From: FEN-1279 sp964501535
Lineage (GTDB): Bacteria; Bacteroidota; Ignavibacteria; Tepidaquicellales; Tepidaquicellaceae
Assembly: GCA_964501535.1 (NCBI GenBank)
Contig: CAZCSV010000001.1
Span: 186,001 to 250,000 of the forward strand
Reading direction: 5' to 3'
Length of the DNA: 64,000 nt
Shown in pieces: positions 17,760 to 25,192 of this stretch; positions within the stretch are counted from its first letter, which is position 1, and every line of letters begins with the position of its first letter. The notes under the pieces are model-generated. The model saw only the letters and a program-made list of their open reading frames with translations. It searched no databases and was not told the DNA's origin. The translations under genes were made by a program, and so were the position numbers.

Positions 17760-18932
17760 ATGAAAAAAGCCGAGATTTTAATCGTTGAAGATGATGTTTT
17801 AACCGCGAATATTATTAAGAAATACCTCACTGCTAATGGCTATGACGTTACTGCTATCGCTCCTAATGCTACACAAACTTTTTTTGAACTTGAAAAGGTT
17901 AAACCCGATTTGATTCTTATGGATATCGTTCTTAGAAATAGCATTGACGGTATTGAAATTGCCAAACTTGTTAAAGAAAAATATGATATCCCGATAATCT
18001 ATCTTACTTCCGATTCCAGCGAATCTACTATCGCTAGAGCAAAAATTACTGAACCCTTCGGCTATCTCGTTAAACCTGTTGATTCTAAGATTCTGATTAC
18101 TAACGTCGAACTGACAATTCAAAAACAACTCTCGCATAACAATAAAATACTTGAAGCCCTTAGAATTAAAAATGACGAACTCGAACAAAAAGTGAAGGAA
18201 AGAACATCAGAACTGATGCTTATGAATGAGGAATTGAAAAATGAAATTAAACAAAGAAAACTTGCGGAAGATGCCCTGAAAAAAGCGGAAAGACTGGCTA
18301 CAATAGGTAAAATGTCCGCTATGCTTGCCCACGAAATTAGAAATCCTCTGAATTCAATTAAAATTAATTCCGATATATTGCTCGATACTCTGAATTTGAC
18401 GGAAAATAAGAAAAGAAGACTTCAGATTGTCCAAAAAGAAGTGAATAGACTCGATAACCTTGTTAAAGAAGTCCTGCTTTATTCAAGACATGTCAGTTTG
18501 GTCTTGACTGAATTTAATTTATTCAATATACTTGATAGCTTGATTGCTCAGCTTAAACCTCACTTCCTTGATAAGAAAATTAAAATTATTAATAACCTTG
18601 AAAAAATATTAGTAAAAGCTGATAGCGAAAAATTTAAACAGGTGTTCATTAATTTAATCCTGAATGCTGTGGATGCTGTACCCGAATTTGGTGTTATAGA
18701 ATTTTATTCCGAATGCAATAACGGTTGTATTAATATCTTTGTTAAAGACAATGGCTGCGGTATTCCTGACCCGGAAAAGGTTTTTGAACCTTTCTATACG
18801 ACAAAAAATCTTGGTACTGGCTTGGGGTTGCCGATTTCACAAAATATTGTTGAACAGCATTCTGGCTCTATTAAAGTTCTGAAATCTGTCGATGGTGAAA
18901 CAGTTTTCTGTATTACAATTCCGATTCAATAA
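17760..18932 (+). CDS. Receiver-histidine kinase (NtrB-type) fusion
   Basis: A 390-aa cytoplasmic signalling protein with the order receiver (1-125, phosphoacceptor Asp55 in LILMDIVL), coiled coil (about 135-175), HisKA domain with His191 in LAHEIRNPLNS, then HATPase with NLILNAVDAVP, DNGCGIP and GTGLGLPI. No membrane segment or PAS domain is present. Its input therefore comes through the receiver domain or a partner. It lies 17 bases ahead of the NtrC-type regulator and is almost certainly its kinase. The two form one operon. Confidence 0.92.
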   Translation: MKKAEILIVEDDVLTANIIKKYLTANGYDVTAIAPNATQTFFELEKVKPDLILMDIVLRNSIDGIEIAKLVKEKYDIPIIYLTSDSSESTIARAKITEPFGYLVKPVDSKILITNVELTIQKQLSHNNKILEALRIKNDELEQKVKERTSELMLMNEELKNEIKQRKLAEDALKKAERLATIGKMSAMLAHEIRNPLNSIKINSDILLDTLNLTENKKRRLQIVQKEVNRLDNLVKEVLLYSRHVSLVLTEFNLFNILDSLIAQLKPHFLDKKIKIINNLEKILVKADSEKFKQVFINLILNAVDAVPEFGVIEFYSECNNGCINIFVKDNGCGIPDPEKVFEPFYTTKNLGTGLGLPISQNIVEQHSGSIKVLKSVDGETVFCITIPIQ

Positions 18933-18949
18933 CTTAATTTCTTAATTTT

Positions 18950-20299
18950 ATGTCTAAAATAATTATTATAGATGATGATGAATCGACTCGGGAAACTCTG
19001 TCTACTTACCTGACTGAACTCGAGTATGAAACATTCTCCGCTGACTGCGGGAAAAAAGGCGTGGAACTGGTTAAAAAAATCAACCCTGACCTCGTTATTT
19101 CCGATATCAATATGCCGGATTTGAGCGGTCTTGATGTTTTGAAAATTATTAAGGATTATGACAGCCTGATTCAGGTCATAATTATGACTGCTTTTGATGA
19201 TATGAACTCTACTATTATTGCTATGCAAAATAGTGCATATGATTATGTTACTAAACCGATTGATATCCATCGATTGAAAGTATCCATCGATAATTGCCTG
19301 AAAAGCAGGGAAATGAGCCGACGCCTCGAATCTATCACTCAGGATGGCTCGGTTGAATATGAACTTAATAATACTATCATTGGAAAATCTCTGGTGATGA
19401 GGGAAATCTATAAAAAAATTGGTCAGGCATCTGCTACTAGGGTAACCGTCCTGATTCAAGGTGAAAGCGGAACGGGAAAAGAACTTATCGCCAAAGTAAT
19501 TCATTCAAGCGGAATTACTAAAGAACTCCCTTTTATTGCTATAAATTGTACCGCTCTGCCGGAAACCCTCCTGGAAAGCGAATTGTTCGGACACGTTAAA
19601 GGTGCCTTTACCGATGCCGTTAAAGATAAAAGAGGTAAATTCGAACTCGCCGGCGAAGGTACAATTTTTCTCGATGAAATCTCCGAAATGTCCTTTAACC
19701 TGCAGGCAAAATTGCTCAGAGTCCTGCAGGAACATGAGTTTGAAAGAGTCGGCGGGGAATCCGTTATCTCGATGAAAGCTAGAGTTATTACTGCTACTAA
19801 TAATGATTTGCATAAACTGGTTTCTATCGGTAAATTCCGAGAAGATTTGTTCTATCGGTTGTCCGTGTTTAGTATTAATACCCCTTCTCTTAAGGAAAGA
19901 CGTGATGACATAGAATTGCTAGTTAAGCATTTTATTAAAAAGATTAATATTATGCTCCATAAAAATGTTAAGAAAATTCCCGAAGATGTTATGAAAATGC
20001 TTAAAATGCATGACTGGAAAGGTAATGTCAGAGAACTGGAAAATACATTGATGCAGGCAATCGTACTCTCTAAAGGCGATGTTCTGGAAAAAGATAGCAT
20101 CCTTTTAAGACAATCAGAAATTACTAAATCGGATAATGTTAAAGTCGGGAGCAATATCACGATTGATGCCCTTGAAAAATCCCATATCAAAGCTATTCTC
20201 GAAAAGACTAACTGGGATATTAAAACTTCCTGTGAAATACTGGGCATTAGTAAAGCAACAATTTACAGGAAAATAGAAAGCTATAAACTGAAACAGTAA
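18950..20299 (+). CDS. NtrC-family sigma-54-dependent response regulator
   Basis: A 449-aa transcription activator: receiver (Asp52 in VISDINMPD), AAA+ domain with Walker A GESGTGKE (171-178) and Walker B GTIFLDEIS, and a Fis-type helix-turn-helix near residues 405-445. The sigma-54 contact loop reads GAFTDA (218-223) instead of the commonest GAFTGA, a variant seen in other family members. The paired kinase is directly upstream. Two palindromes and a sigma-54 promoter follow the gene, making the small downstream genes its likely targets. Confidence 0.95.
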   Translation: MSKIIIIDDDESTRETLSTYLTELEYETFSADCGKKGVELVKKINPDLVISDINMPDLSGLDVLKIIKDYDSLIQVIIMTAFDDMNSTIIAMQNSAYDYVTKPIDIHRLKVSIDNCLKSREMSRRLESITQDGSVEYELNNTIIGKSLVMREIYKKIGQASATRVTVLIQGESGTGKELIAKVIHSSGITKELPFIAINCTALPETLLESELFGHVKGAFTDAVKDKRGKFELAGEGTIFLDEISEMSFNLQAKLLRVLQEHEFERVGGESVISMKARVITATNNDLHKLVSIGKFREDLFYRLSVFSINTPSLKERRDDIELLVKHFIKKINIMLHKNVKKIPEDVMKMLKMHDWKGNVRELENTLMQAIVLSKGDVLEKDSILLRQSEITKSDNVKVGSNITIDALEKSHIKAILEKTNWDIKTSCEILGISKATIYRKIESYKLKQ

Positions 20300-20300
20300 C

Positions 20301-20334
20301 ATCTCATCTTGAGATTTCAACTCTCAATCTGAGA
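20301..20334 (+). promoter_or_regulatory. Two palindromic enhancer-like sites TCTCA-N3-TGAGA
   Basis: Site 1 (20301-20315) is ATCTCA-TCT-TGAGAT. Site 2 (20322-20334) is TCTCA-ATC-TGAGA. Their centres are 20 bases apart, about two helix turns. They lie about 85 and 105 bases upstream of the start expected from the sigma-54 element at 20387. Spacing and symmetry fit binding sites of a dimeric NtrC-family activator, whose gene ends two bases before site 1. Confidence 0.7.
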
Positions 20335-20386
20335 TTTTATCTCCATCATATCTGCATTTTTTTATAAAAATTGAGCTTTTCTTTTT

Positions 20387-20402
20387 TGGCATTTTTTTTG
20401 CA
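20387..20402 (+). promoter_or_regulatory. Sigma-54 (-24/-12) promoter ahead of the small genes
   Basis: TGGCATTTTTTTTGCA matches the TGGCAC-N5-TTGCA consensus. GG (20388-20389) and GC (20400-20401) are exactly 10 bases apart. The expected start site is near 20413, giving a leader of about 25-30 bases before the first small gene. Confidence 0.75.
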
Positions 20403-20435
20403 TTTAAAATTTTGAAAATAAACCATGAAAGGGCG

Positions 20436-20549
20436 ATGAAAATGCAAAATGCAAAAGCAGATAAAATTTCAATTTCAAAATTTGATCTCGGTTTTATAAT
20501 GATAGTTTGTACTCTTATTGCAGTCATTATTGCCGGATTGGTTGTCTAA
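20436..20549 (+). CDS. Small membrane peptide 1 (37 aa), paralogue of peptide 2
   Basis: Encodes 37 residues, or 35 from the second ATG at 20442, which has AAAGGG eight bases upstream. The N-terminal amphipathic KISISKFDLGF is followed by one hydrophobic helix (IMIVCTLIAVIIAGLVV) that runs to the C-terminus. Peptide 2, 20 bases downstream, has the same layout and near-identical KI-x-IS-K/R-FD core. Conservation between the two copies and the sigma-54 promoter in front are the evidence that it is real. No known family was recognised. Confidence 0.6.
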   Translation: MKMQNAKADKISISKFDLGFIMIVCTLIAVIIAGLVV

Positions 20550-20568
20550 TTTAATCTGAATAAATATT

Positions 20569-20667
20569 ATGAAAACAAATAAAATTGAAATTTCGAGATT
20601 TGATATCAGCTTTTTTCTCGTGATGGCATCTCTGTTTGCTGTGATAATAATCGGTATTATGATTTAA
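20569..20667 (+). CDS. Small membrane peptide 2 (32 aa), paralogue of peptide 1
   Basis: Begins MKTNKIEISRFDISFF and continues as one hydrophobic helix (LVMASLFAVIIIGIMI) to the C-terminus. It is a tandem paralogue of peptide 1: both have KI-x-IS-x-FD followed by a helix with AVII. The layout (short charged N-terminus, one helix, no periplasmic tail) suggests a small inner-membrane protein acting on a partner. Function unknown. Confidence 0.6.
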   Translation: MKTNKIEISRFDISFFLVMASLFAVIIIGIMI

Positions 20668-20677
20668 GAAAGCCACG

Positions 20678-20851
20678 ATGAAAAAATCTTTGAAAAAAGT
20701 TGAGGACTGTGAGTACCAAAAAAACTCGGATGCATTCTGTAACCTGAAAAACAGGGGAAGTATTTATAAACTCGACTGGAATCTGTTACCTAAATATAAC
20801 GGTCTGAATCCGGTCAGTATTTATAGCAAAATTGTTAATTTTAAAAAATGA
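20678..20851 (+). CDS. Small hypothetical protein (57 aa)
   Basis: Third gene behind the sigma-54 promoter, 10 bases after peptide 2. It is soluble and lysine-rich with two cysteines (EDCEYQKNSDAFCNLKNRG) and ends SIYSKIVNFKK. No family recognised. Its position in the run is the main support. Its stop lies three bases from the stop of the convergent papain-like gene, inside a shared hairpin. Confidence 0.45.
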   Translation: MKKSLKKVEDCEYQKNSDAFCNLKNRGSIYKLDWNLLPKYNGLNPVSIYSKIVNFKK

Positions 20852-20873
20852 TATTATTTTAATAATATCATTT
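20846..20873. terminator. Bidirectional terminator hairpin between convergent genes
   Basis: A 13-bp perfect stem (AAATGATATTATT with AATAATATCATTT), flanked by A-runs on the left and T-rich sequence on the right, so it can end transcription from both sides. It overlaps the last codons of both the 57-aa gene and the papain-like protease gene. Confidence 0.65.
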
Positions 20874-23298
20874 TCTTTGTACTTACAAAATTATCCGTTC
20901 TCAGTTGATAAAAATACACTCCGCTCGGTAAACTGCCCGCATTGTAATTCAATACATAACTCCCGGCTTCCATCTTGCTGTTAATAAGTACATCTAATTG
21001 CCTGCCGTTTATATCATAAATCATTAATGCTACATGACTGTTTTTTGCTATATCTAATTTTATCGATGTTGAGGGATTAAAAGGATTCGGATAATTGTAA
21101 TGTAAATCGAATTTGTCGGGAATATTTTCGCTTGTCTTGACTATACCTGTTGGTGCTGTCGAAAATTTCCACCACGCGCTCTTGTGACCCCAGCCGAGAT
21201 TGCTCTTTGCACTTATCCTCCAGTAATATATCGTATTTACCGCTAAACTGTCTTCCGTCCATAATGTATCCTGAGGAATCCTGATTATGTAATTTGCTGT
21301 TACACTCGTATCGCTTGTGATTTCCAGTAAATATTTTTCTATCGGCTCCGGTTTTGTGCTTAACTCGTATGATTTATTCCATCTGAATATCACTGGTATC
21401 GATACGTTAGTTGCATTGTTCTGAGGTGTTAATTGTACTGGAACGGAAGGAAATCCTTTTGTCTTGAAATTCCATACCCCGGAAAACAAGCTCGAACCTA
21501 CCTGATTAATCGCTTTTACCTTCCAGTAATATTTCGTCAGACTATTGAGATATATCGTCTTTAATGTGTCGGTTAGTAAGGAATCCCTTAGTACTATCGT
21601 AGAAAAAAGTGAATCTGTTGATACTAGTAAATTATAATTTACCGCTCCTTGTACCTTGCTCCATTTTATCTTCTGTATCGGCTCAAGTCCTGTAGAACCG
21701 TTTTGCGGCACTAACTGCACAGGAATGCCTGGCTGATTCATTATGCTTATCGTTTTGTAAACGGTGTCATTCGTGCGCATCGAGTCTGTAACCAATTGCG
21801 TAAATGCTCTTAATGTGTAATTTCCCGCTAACGATATCCAGTTCGCGAAATTTACCTGCAGATTCGTGTTTGGCTGCATTCCCGATATGTTTTGCGTCGA
21901 TGTGTATATTATCGATTGCTTTATACCTGTGCTCCCTAAAACCTGAAACGTTACCGGAAAAGACTGTACCTGAGTTCCGAAATTTCTTATGGTTGCCTTC
22001 GGTACTATATTGCCCGGCGTTACGTATTCGTTCATGTTTATGGATAGTGTCCCCACGTTTGATGATATATTCGGTCCTAAATATAAACCCGCATATGCAC
22101 TGTATAAAGTATCGTATATGAATACCGGCGTTTCTGTTGAATATGATGTTAACCCCCAGTTGTGATTCGTCCCCGAAAGCGTGTCTATAAACCCGTCTAT
22201 TCCGTCGGGAATCGTGTCCCTGCAGACTATGTATATCCTGTTCTCTTCGTTGGGATATATGTTTGAAATACCGTCCGTTAAATCGAAAACAATCTTGTTG
22301 TCCGGAAATGGTATGTTTGCATTGCACCCCATGTAAAAATTGAAAAAGAATTTTGTCCACAACGGACTGCAGTTAACCCCTATGGAATACCTTATGCTGA
22401 TTTTCTCTCGTGAATTGTGTCTTATTTTTACGCTCGATGTAAGCTCGGGGGTGTAATGTATCTTATCTGTTGTGTAATAACCCTGCCTGCCCGAAAGCTG
22501 CCAGTCCATCACAGCTGTGTATGACATCCAGAAATATCCGCTTAATCCCCAGTTCGTTCCCCATGAATTTACTAACTTGAATGCTCCGTTCCCGTCGTGC
22601 GTTATCCTGTTATCGTCGTATCCTACTATCGTTACTGCATGCCCGCCCCTTGATGTACCGTATTTGTCTGCGGAACAGTAATTGTAACCGAATGCCGAAA
22701 TGTTGTCGAAATTCGGATATACGTCTATCCCCAGTACCACTACGTTCCCGCTTGCTATGTAATTTTTAAGGTTTTGTATTCCTGCCGTGTTGGATGCATC
22801 TATGTAAAAAAATTCGTTCGACCTGTATGTTAATGCATTCCTGTATGTCTGCTCTGATGGCCACTTCGTAAAATTGCTCGAATAGGGGAATTCCCTGTAT
22901 GTTGCACAACCGTTTTCCAATAACAGCTTGAATGCATCATCGAAAAATGCTCCGTAATCCTTTCCCCCGTTTATGTGATTGTATACGAACGAAGGACTGA
23001 ATATGTGGTTCTGGTCTAATACAGACCAACCGTAATCTTTATACTCCTGGTATGTTTTAAAATAATATCCCGTCGCCCAGCCGACACAGCTTCCAACCGC
23101 TCCCTGATTTCCTACCGGGGGAATGTTTGCTGAATGGTCTACCGATGGAGGCAACTGTCCCGTCAACCTGTTATCCGATTTCTTTACAAATGAGTAATCC
23201 TTTAATGTTTTGCTTTTTAAACCTGTCGGGTTAAGATTTTGTGAAAATGCATTGATACTCAGACCGAGCAAAAGTACAGCAAGAATAATTTTTTTCAT
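20854..23298 (-). CDS. Secreted papain-like cysteine protease with CARDB/FN3 and T9SS domains
   Basis: An 814-aa exported protein. A signal peptide (KKIILAVLLLGLSINAFSQ) precedes a peptidase C1 domain with oxyanion Gln65 and catalytic Cys71 (PVGNQGAVGSCVGWA), His220 (GGHAVTIVGYDD) and Asn244 (LVNSWGTNWG). A CARDB-like domain follows (VPKATIRNFGTQVQSFPVTF), then two fibronectin-III-like domains, then HYNYPNPFNPST and a T9SS sorting domain. There is no obvious propeptide. It should degrade proteins outside the cell, attached by the T9SS. It converges on the sigma-54 small-gene cluster. Confidence 0.92.
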   Translation of the reverse strand: MKKIILAVLLLGLSINAFSQNLNPTGLKSKTLKDYSFVKKSDNRLTGQLPPSVDHSANIPPVGNQGAVGSCVGWATGYYFKTYQEYKDYGWSVLDQNHIFSPSFVYNHINGGKDYGAFFDDAFKLLLENGCATYREFPYSSNFTKWPSEQTYRNALTYRSNEFFYIDASNTAGIQNLKNYIASGNVVVLGIDVYPNFDNISAFGYNYCSADKYGTSRGGHAVTIVGYDDNRITHDGNGAFKLVNSWGTNWGLSGYFWMSYTAVMDWQLSGRQGYYTTDKIHYTPELTSSVKIRHNSREKISIRYSIGVNCSPLWTKFFFNFYMGCNANIPFPDNKIVFDLTDGISNIYPNEENRIYIVCRDTIPDGIDGFIDTLSGTNHNWGLTSYSTETPVFIYDTLYSAYAGLYLGPNISSNVGTLSINMNEYVTPGNIVPKATIRNFGTQVQSFPVTFQVLGSTGIKQSIIYTSTQNISGMQPNTNLQVNFANWISLAGNYTLRAFTQLVTDSMRTNDTVYKTISIMNQPGIPVQLVPQNGSTGLEPIQKIKWSKVQGAVNYNLLVSTDSLFSTIVLRDSLLTDTLKTIYLNSLTKYYWKVKAINQVGSSLFSGVWNFKTKGFPSVPVQLTPQNNATNVSIPVIFRWNKSYELSTKPEPIEKYLLEITSDTSVTANYIIRIPQDTLWTEDSLAVNTIYYWRISAKSNLGWGHKSAWWKFSTAPTGIVKTSENIPDKFDLHYNYPNPFNPSTSIKLDIAKNSHVALMIYDINGRQLDVLINSKMEAGSYVLNYNAGSLPSGVYFYQLRTDNFVSTKKMILLK

Positions 23299-23534
23299 TA
23301 AGTTAAAATATAATTGTTGTAAAAATATGTATTATATATGTTTACTTCAATGCATAAGATGTCATCTCAAATGACCTTGTTGAAATTTTTATTTCGTAAA
23401 ATTACTATTATCGTTTTGGATAGAACAGCTTTTGATGTCTATTTAAACACTGTTTATTTTTATTTATGCAAGACTTGCAAAAGGAGAAAACCCGCACTCT
23501 CAGGCAATTTTCCGGTGCTTCTAGACCGATACGA
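23299..23534. other. Intergenic region upstream of the papain-like gene
   Basis: Holds the promoter of the papain-like protease gene (minus strand), not recognisable by consensus. A 66-codon plus-strand frame (23338-23538) runs into the tRNA terminator and has no supporting feature. Confidence 0.3.
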
Positions 23535-23566
23535 ATAAAAAACCCTATGCAATTATTTGCATAAGG
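23535..23566 (-). terminator. Original terminator of the tRNA-Ser gene, displaced by the insertion
   Basis: Stem CCCTATGCAA/TTGCATAAGG (23543-23552 with 23557-23566, one mismatch). On the minus strand it is followed by a T-run (23536-23542). It sits directly after the displaced 3' end of tRNA-Ser, where the tRNA terminator would have been before integration. Confidence 0.75.
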
Positions 23567-23569
23567 CTG

Positions 23570-23632
23570 GCGGAAGGGGAGAGATTCGAACTCTCGGTAC
23601 AGAGTTACCCGTACGACGGTTTAGCAAACCGT
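23570..23632 (-). repeat. Displaced attachment site: 63-bp copy of the 3' part of tRNA-Ser(GCT)
   Basis: Identical over 63 bases to 25029-25091. It carries the tRNA from the anticodon arm to the discriminator base and lacks the 5' half. This is the expected product of a tyrosine-recombinase insertion into a tRNA gene: the copy next to the 5' half stays functional and the original 3' end is pushed away. Confidence 0.9.
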
Positions 23633-23675
23633 ATAATATGGATAATAAACATATATAAAACAGTAAAATAATAAA

Positions 23676-23708
23676 TTATCGCTAACTAAATCACTCACTA
23701 AAATATAA
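23676..23708 (+). repeat. Left 33-bp arm repeat (tandem 12-mers)
   Basis: Matches 24875-24907 with two mismatches in 33 bases and in the same orientation. Internally it holds two degenerate copies of the 12-mer ATCGCTCACTAA. It lies 44 bases inside the left attachment repeat. It could be a recombinase arm-binding site or an operator of the XRE protein; it also lies about 120 bases ahead of the lipoprotein gene. Confidence 0.75.
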
Positions 23709-23826
23709 CATAATTAATGCATGTATGTTATAATGGTTTTATTTGTGAATATTTCGGATAAAATAATAAGTAACTTTACTCATTGACATTTTCATATATT
23801 ATTATAATTTTAAGGCATAATACATT

Positions 23827-24342
23827 ATGAAAAAAGCAAAAAAATCCAAAATTATGAAATACAAGATAGCTTTATACAGTGTTATTTTGGTAATATTATT
23901 ATCGATTATTATTCTGAGCGGCTGCAGCAGTGACAACAATCCGGTATCGGGCAATGGTTCGGGAACTCCCGGTGTACTGGTTTATGAGAGAGGTAAAACG
24001 GATTCCGTGAAAGGCTGGAACGGTTATTTATCAGATACATTAGGGACGTTGGATTTCAGTAGTTCAGACAGCATAATAATTACTTATTCCGCTAAAGTAG
24101 GTTACACAAGCGGAAATCCCATACCCCGGATATGGATGCAAACTGCAAATGGCGGAAGTCCATATTGTAATATAGCGGTTAATCCTTCAAGCTGGATTAT
24201 TGACGGCGGGATTGATTACTACAATTACAGGATAGCCGTAAAATCAGTAAACTGCATTTGGAGCGGTATAGTATTAGGTTTCAGAACTTACCGGGATTAT
24301 GATAAAATGTTTGTTAAAAACTTCAAAATATACAAAAAGTAG
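23827..24342 (+). CDS. Cargo lipoprotein of the tRNA-Ser element
   Basis: A 171-aa protein with a basic N-terminus, hydrophobic stretch (ALYSVILVILLSIIILSGC) and lipobox ILSGC, so it should be lipid-anchored. The mature part begins SSDNNPVSG and is a beta-rich domain with WIIDGGIDYYNYRIAVKSV near the C-terminus. A second ATG at codon 10 is an equally good start. No family recognised. It is the only intact non-regulatory gene in the element, hence the likely cargo, perhaps a surface or exclusion function. The role is not supported by sequence. Confidence 0.75.
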   Translation: MKKAKKSKIMKYKIALYSVILVILLSIIILSGCSSDNNPVSGNGSGTPGVLVYERGKTDSVKGWNGYLSDTLGTLDFSSSDSIIITYSAKVGYTSGNPIPRIWMQTANGGSPYCNIAVNPSSWIIDGGIDYYNYRIAVKSVNCIWSGIVLGFRTYRDYDKMFVKNFKIYKK

Positions 24343-24424
24343 TTATTTAAGAGCAGTATCTAGGGACACGCCATAAATAATAATTACTATGTAAAAAATA
24401 AAAATTCCAAAAATACAGGATAAT

Positions 24425-24811
24425 TTAATGTTTATTCTTTACTTTTTTTCTTATGCTTTCAAGCTTATATATTTTATTAATGTTTGAAATTGCATCCGCA
24501 AAAGTATTATCCATTTTTTTTAAGGTATCTTTCAGAATAAGGTTTTCGGTAACAGCATTTTGATATACAATATCCTTTTCATCTTTGCAGCACGGTGAAA
24601 TAAAAACATCCCCGTCTCCATCCAGTAGCCAGTTAAGGTTAATATTATAGAGTTTTTTAAGTGGTAATATATTTTTGAAATTAGTACTGCCGGTATCAAC
24701 GATAGATTTTACGGTGGATTTATCCACTCCTAAACTCAGTAAATTTATCCTTAGCGGGTCCGGAGAGTGTTTCGCCCGTAGTGAAGGAATGGCGTTTACC
24801 GGATTCATCAT
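24425..24811 (-). CDS. XRE/phage-repressor-type regulator, N-terminus replaced
   Basis: 128 aa. LLSLGVDKSTVKSIVDTG followed by LKKLYNINLNWLLDGDGDVF is the classic XRE/lambda-type helix-turn-helix with its C-terminal NxNWLL-G-G signature. The tail is a helical region likely used for dimerisation. The first 23 residues do not look like helix 1 of this family. The DNA there instead encodes, in another frame, the start of a tyrosine recombinase. The gene thus appears fused to recombinase sequence by a deletion and may not bind DNA normally. Confidence 0.7.
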   Translation of the reverse strand: MMNPVNAIPSLRAKHSPDPLRINLLSLGVDKSTVKSIVDTGSTNFKNILPLKKLYNINLNWLLDGDGDVFISPCCKDEKDIVYQNAVTENLILKDTLKKMDNTFADAISNINKIYKLESIRKKVKNKH

Positions 24812-24866
24812 AATAGTATATATGCCAGTAGCCGTCTTTAGTTTTATGGAGAAAAGGTCTTTTCAA
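24720..24866 (-). pseudogene. Tyrosine recombinase (integrase), first 48 codons only
   Basis: From a TTG at 24866 the minus strand reads KRPFLHKTKDGYWHIYYYDE then SGKRHSFTTGET before a stop. This resembles the N-terminal arm-binding start of phage-type integrases in this lineage. The rest of the enzyme, including the catalytic Arg/His/Tyr, is absent from the element. It lies next to the right arm repeat and reads away from the tRNA, the normal place for an integrase gene. Recognition is by motif style and is not certain. Confidence 0.55.
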
Positions 24867-24874
24867 AATAATAT

Positions 24875-24907
24875 TTATCGCTCACTAAATCGCTCACTAA
24901 AATATAA
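24875..24907 (+). repeat. Right 33-bp arm repeat (perfect tandem 12-mer)
   Basis: Contains ATCGCTCACTAA twice in perfect tandem, then AATATAA. It matches the left copy at 23676-23708 (31 of 33 bases). It lies 121 bases inside the right attachment repeat and directly upstream of the integrase remnant and the XRE gene. Confidence 0.75.
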
Positions 24908-24979
24908 TAATTTAATAATAAAAGCAATTATAAAAAATTATGTTATATTTTATGTTATATCATATAATATGCGGAAATG

Positions 24980-25017
24980 CTTAAAAACAAAGGGCTGAAA
25001 ACGTTTATTTTCAGCCC
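24980..25017 (-). terminator. Terminator supplied by the element for the restored tRNA-Ser
   Basis: Stem GGGCTGAAAA/TTTTCAGCCC (24992-25001 with 25008-25017), followed on the minus strand by TTTGTTTTTAA. It lies just after the 3' end of the intact tRNA-Ser and replaces the displaced terminator at 23535-23566. Confidence 0.8.
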
Positions 25018-25029
25018 GGATTTAGCCAG

Positions 25030-25118
25030 CGGAAGGGGAGAGATTCGAACTCTCGGTACAGAGTTACCCGTACGACGGTTTAGCAAACCGTTGGTTTCAG
25101 CCACTCACCCACCCTTCC
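25030..25118 (-). tRNA. tRNA-Ser(GCT)
   Basis: An 89-base class II tRNA with a long variable arm. Acceptor strands GGAAGGG and CCCTTCC pair fully. The anticodon GCT is complementary to 25082-25084, inside the loop of an ACGGTTTGCTAAACCGT arm, and reads AGC/AGU. The T-arm has GTTCGAATC. CCA is not encoded. The 3' 62 bases belong to the attachment repeat of the inserted element, and the 5' part is unique, so this is the functional copy. Confidence 0.93.
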
Positions 25119-25192
25119 GATAAATAGCTGAACTTTATATTGAACGTTAAGTTAATAATTTATTATTGTTTATTCAATATAAAAAATGAATG

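Larger units (their letters stand above)
23570..25091. mobile_element. 1,459-bp element integrated at tRNA-Ser(GCT)
   Basis: Bounded by two 63-bp direct repeats (23570-23632 and 25029-25091). The unit between the starts of the repeats is 1,459 bp. It carries a lipoprotein gene (plus), an XRE-type regulator gene (minus), a 48-codon start of a tyrosine recombinase, its own replacement tRNA terminator, and one 33-bp repeat near each end (23676-23708, 24875-24907). No intact integrase is present, so it is either a decayed or a non-autonomous element mobilised in trans. Confidence 0.85.

Noticed and set aside
20324..20527. A 67-codon minus-strand frame with a hydrophobic stretch
   Set aside because: Its hydrophobic part is the complement of membrane peptide 1, and the sigma-54 element and palindromes read on the plus strand.
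23338..23538. A 66-codon plus-strand frame next to the displaced tRNA fragment
   Set aside because: No homologue features, no ribosome-binding site, and it ends in the old tRNA terminator. It is more likely promoter region of the papain-like gene.
23570..23632. A second tRNA-Ser gene
   Set aside because: Only the 3' 63 bases are present. The sequence to its right does not supply a 5' half that can pair, so it is a displaced attachment site.
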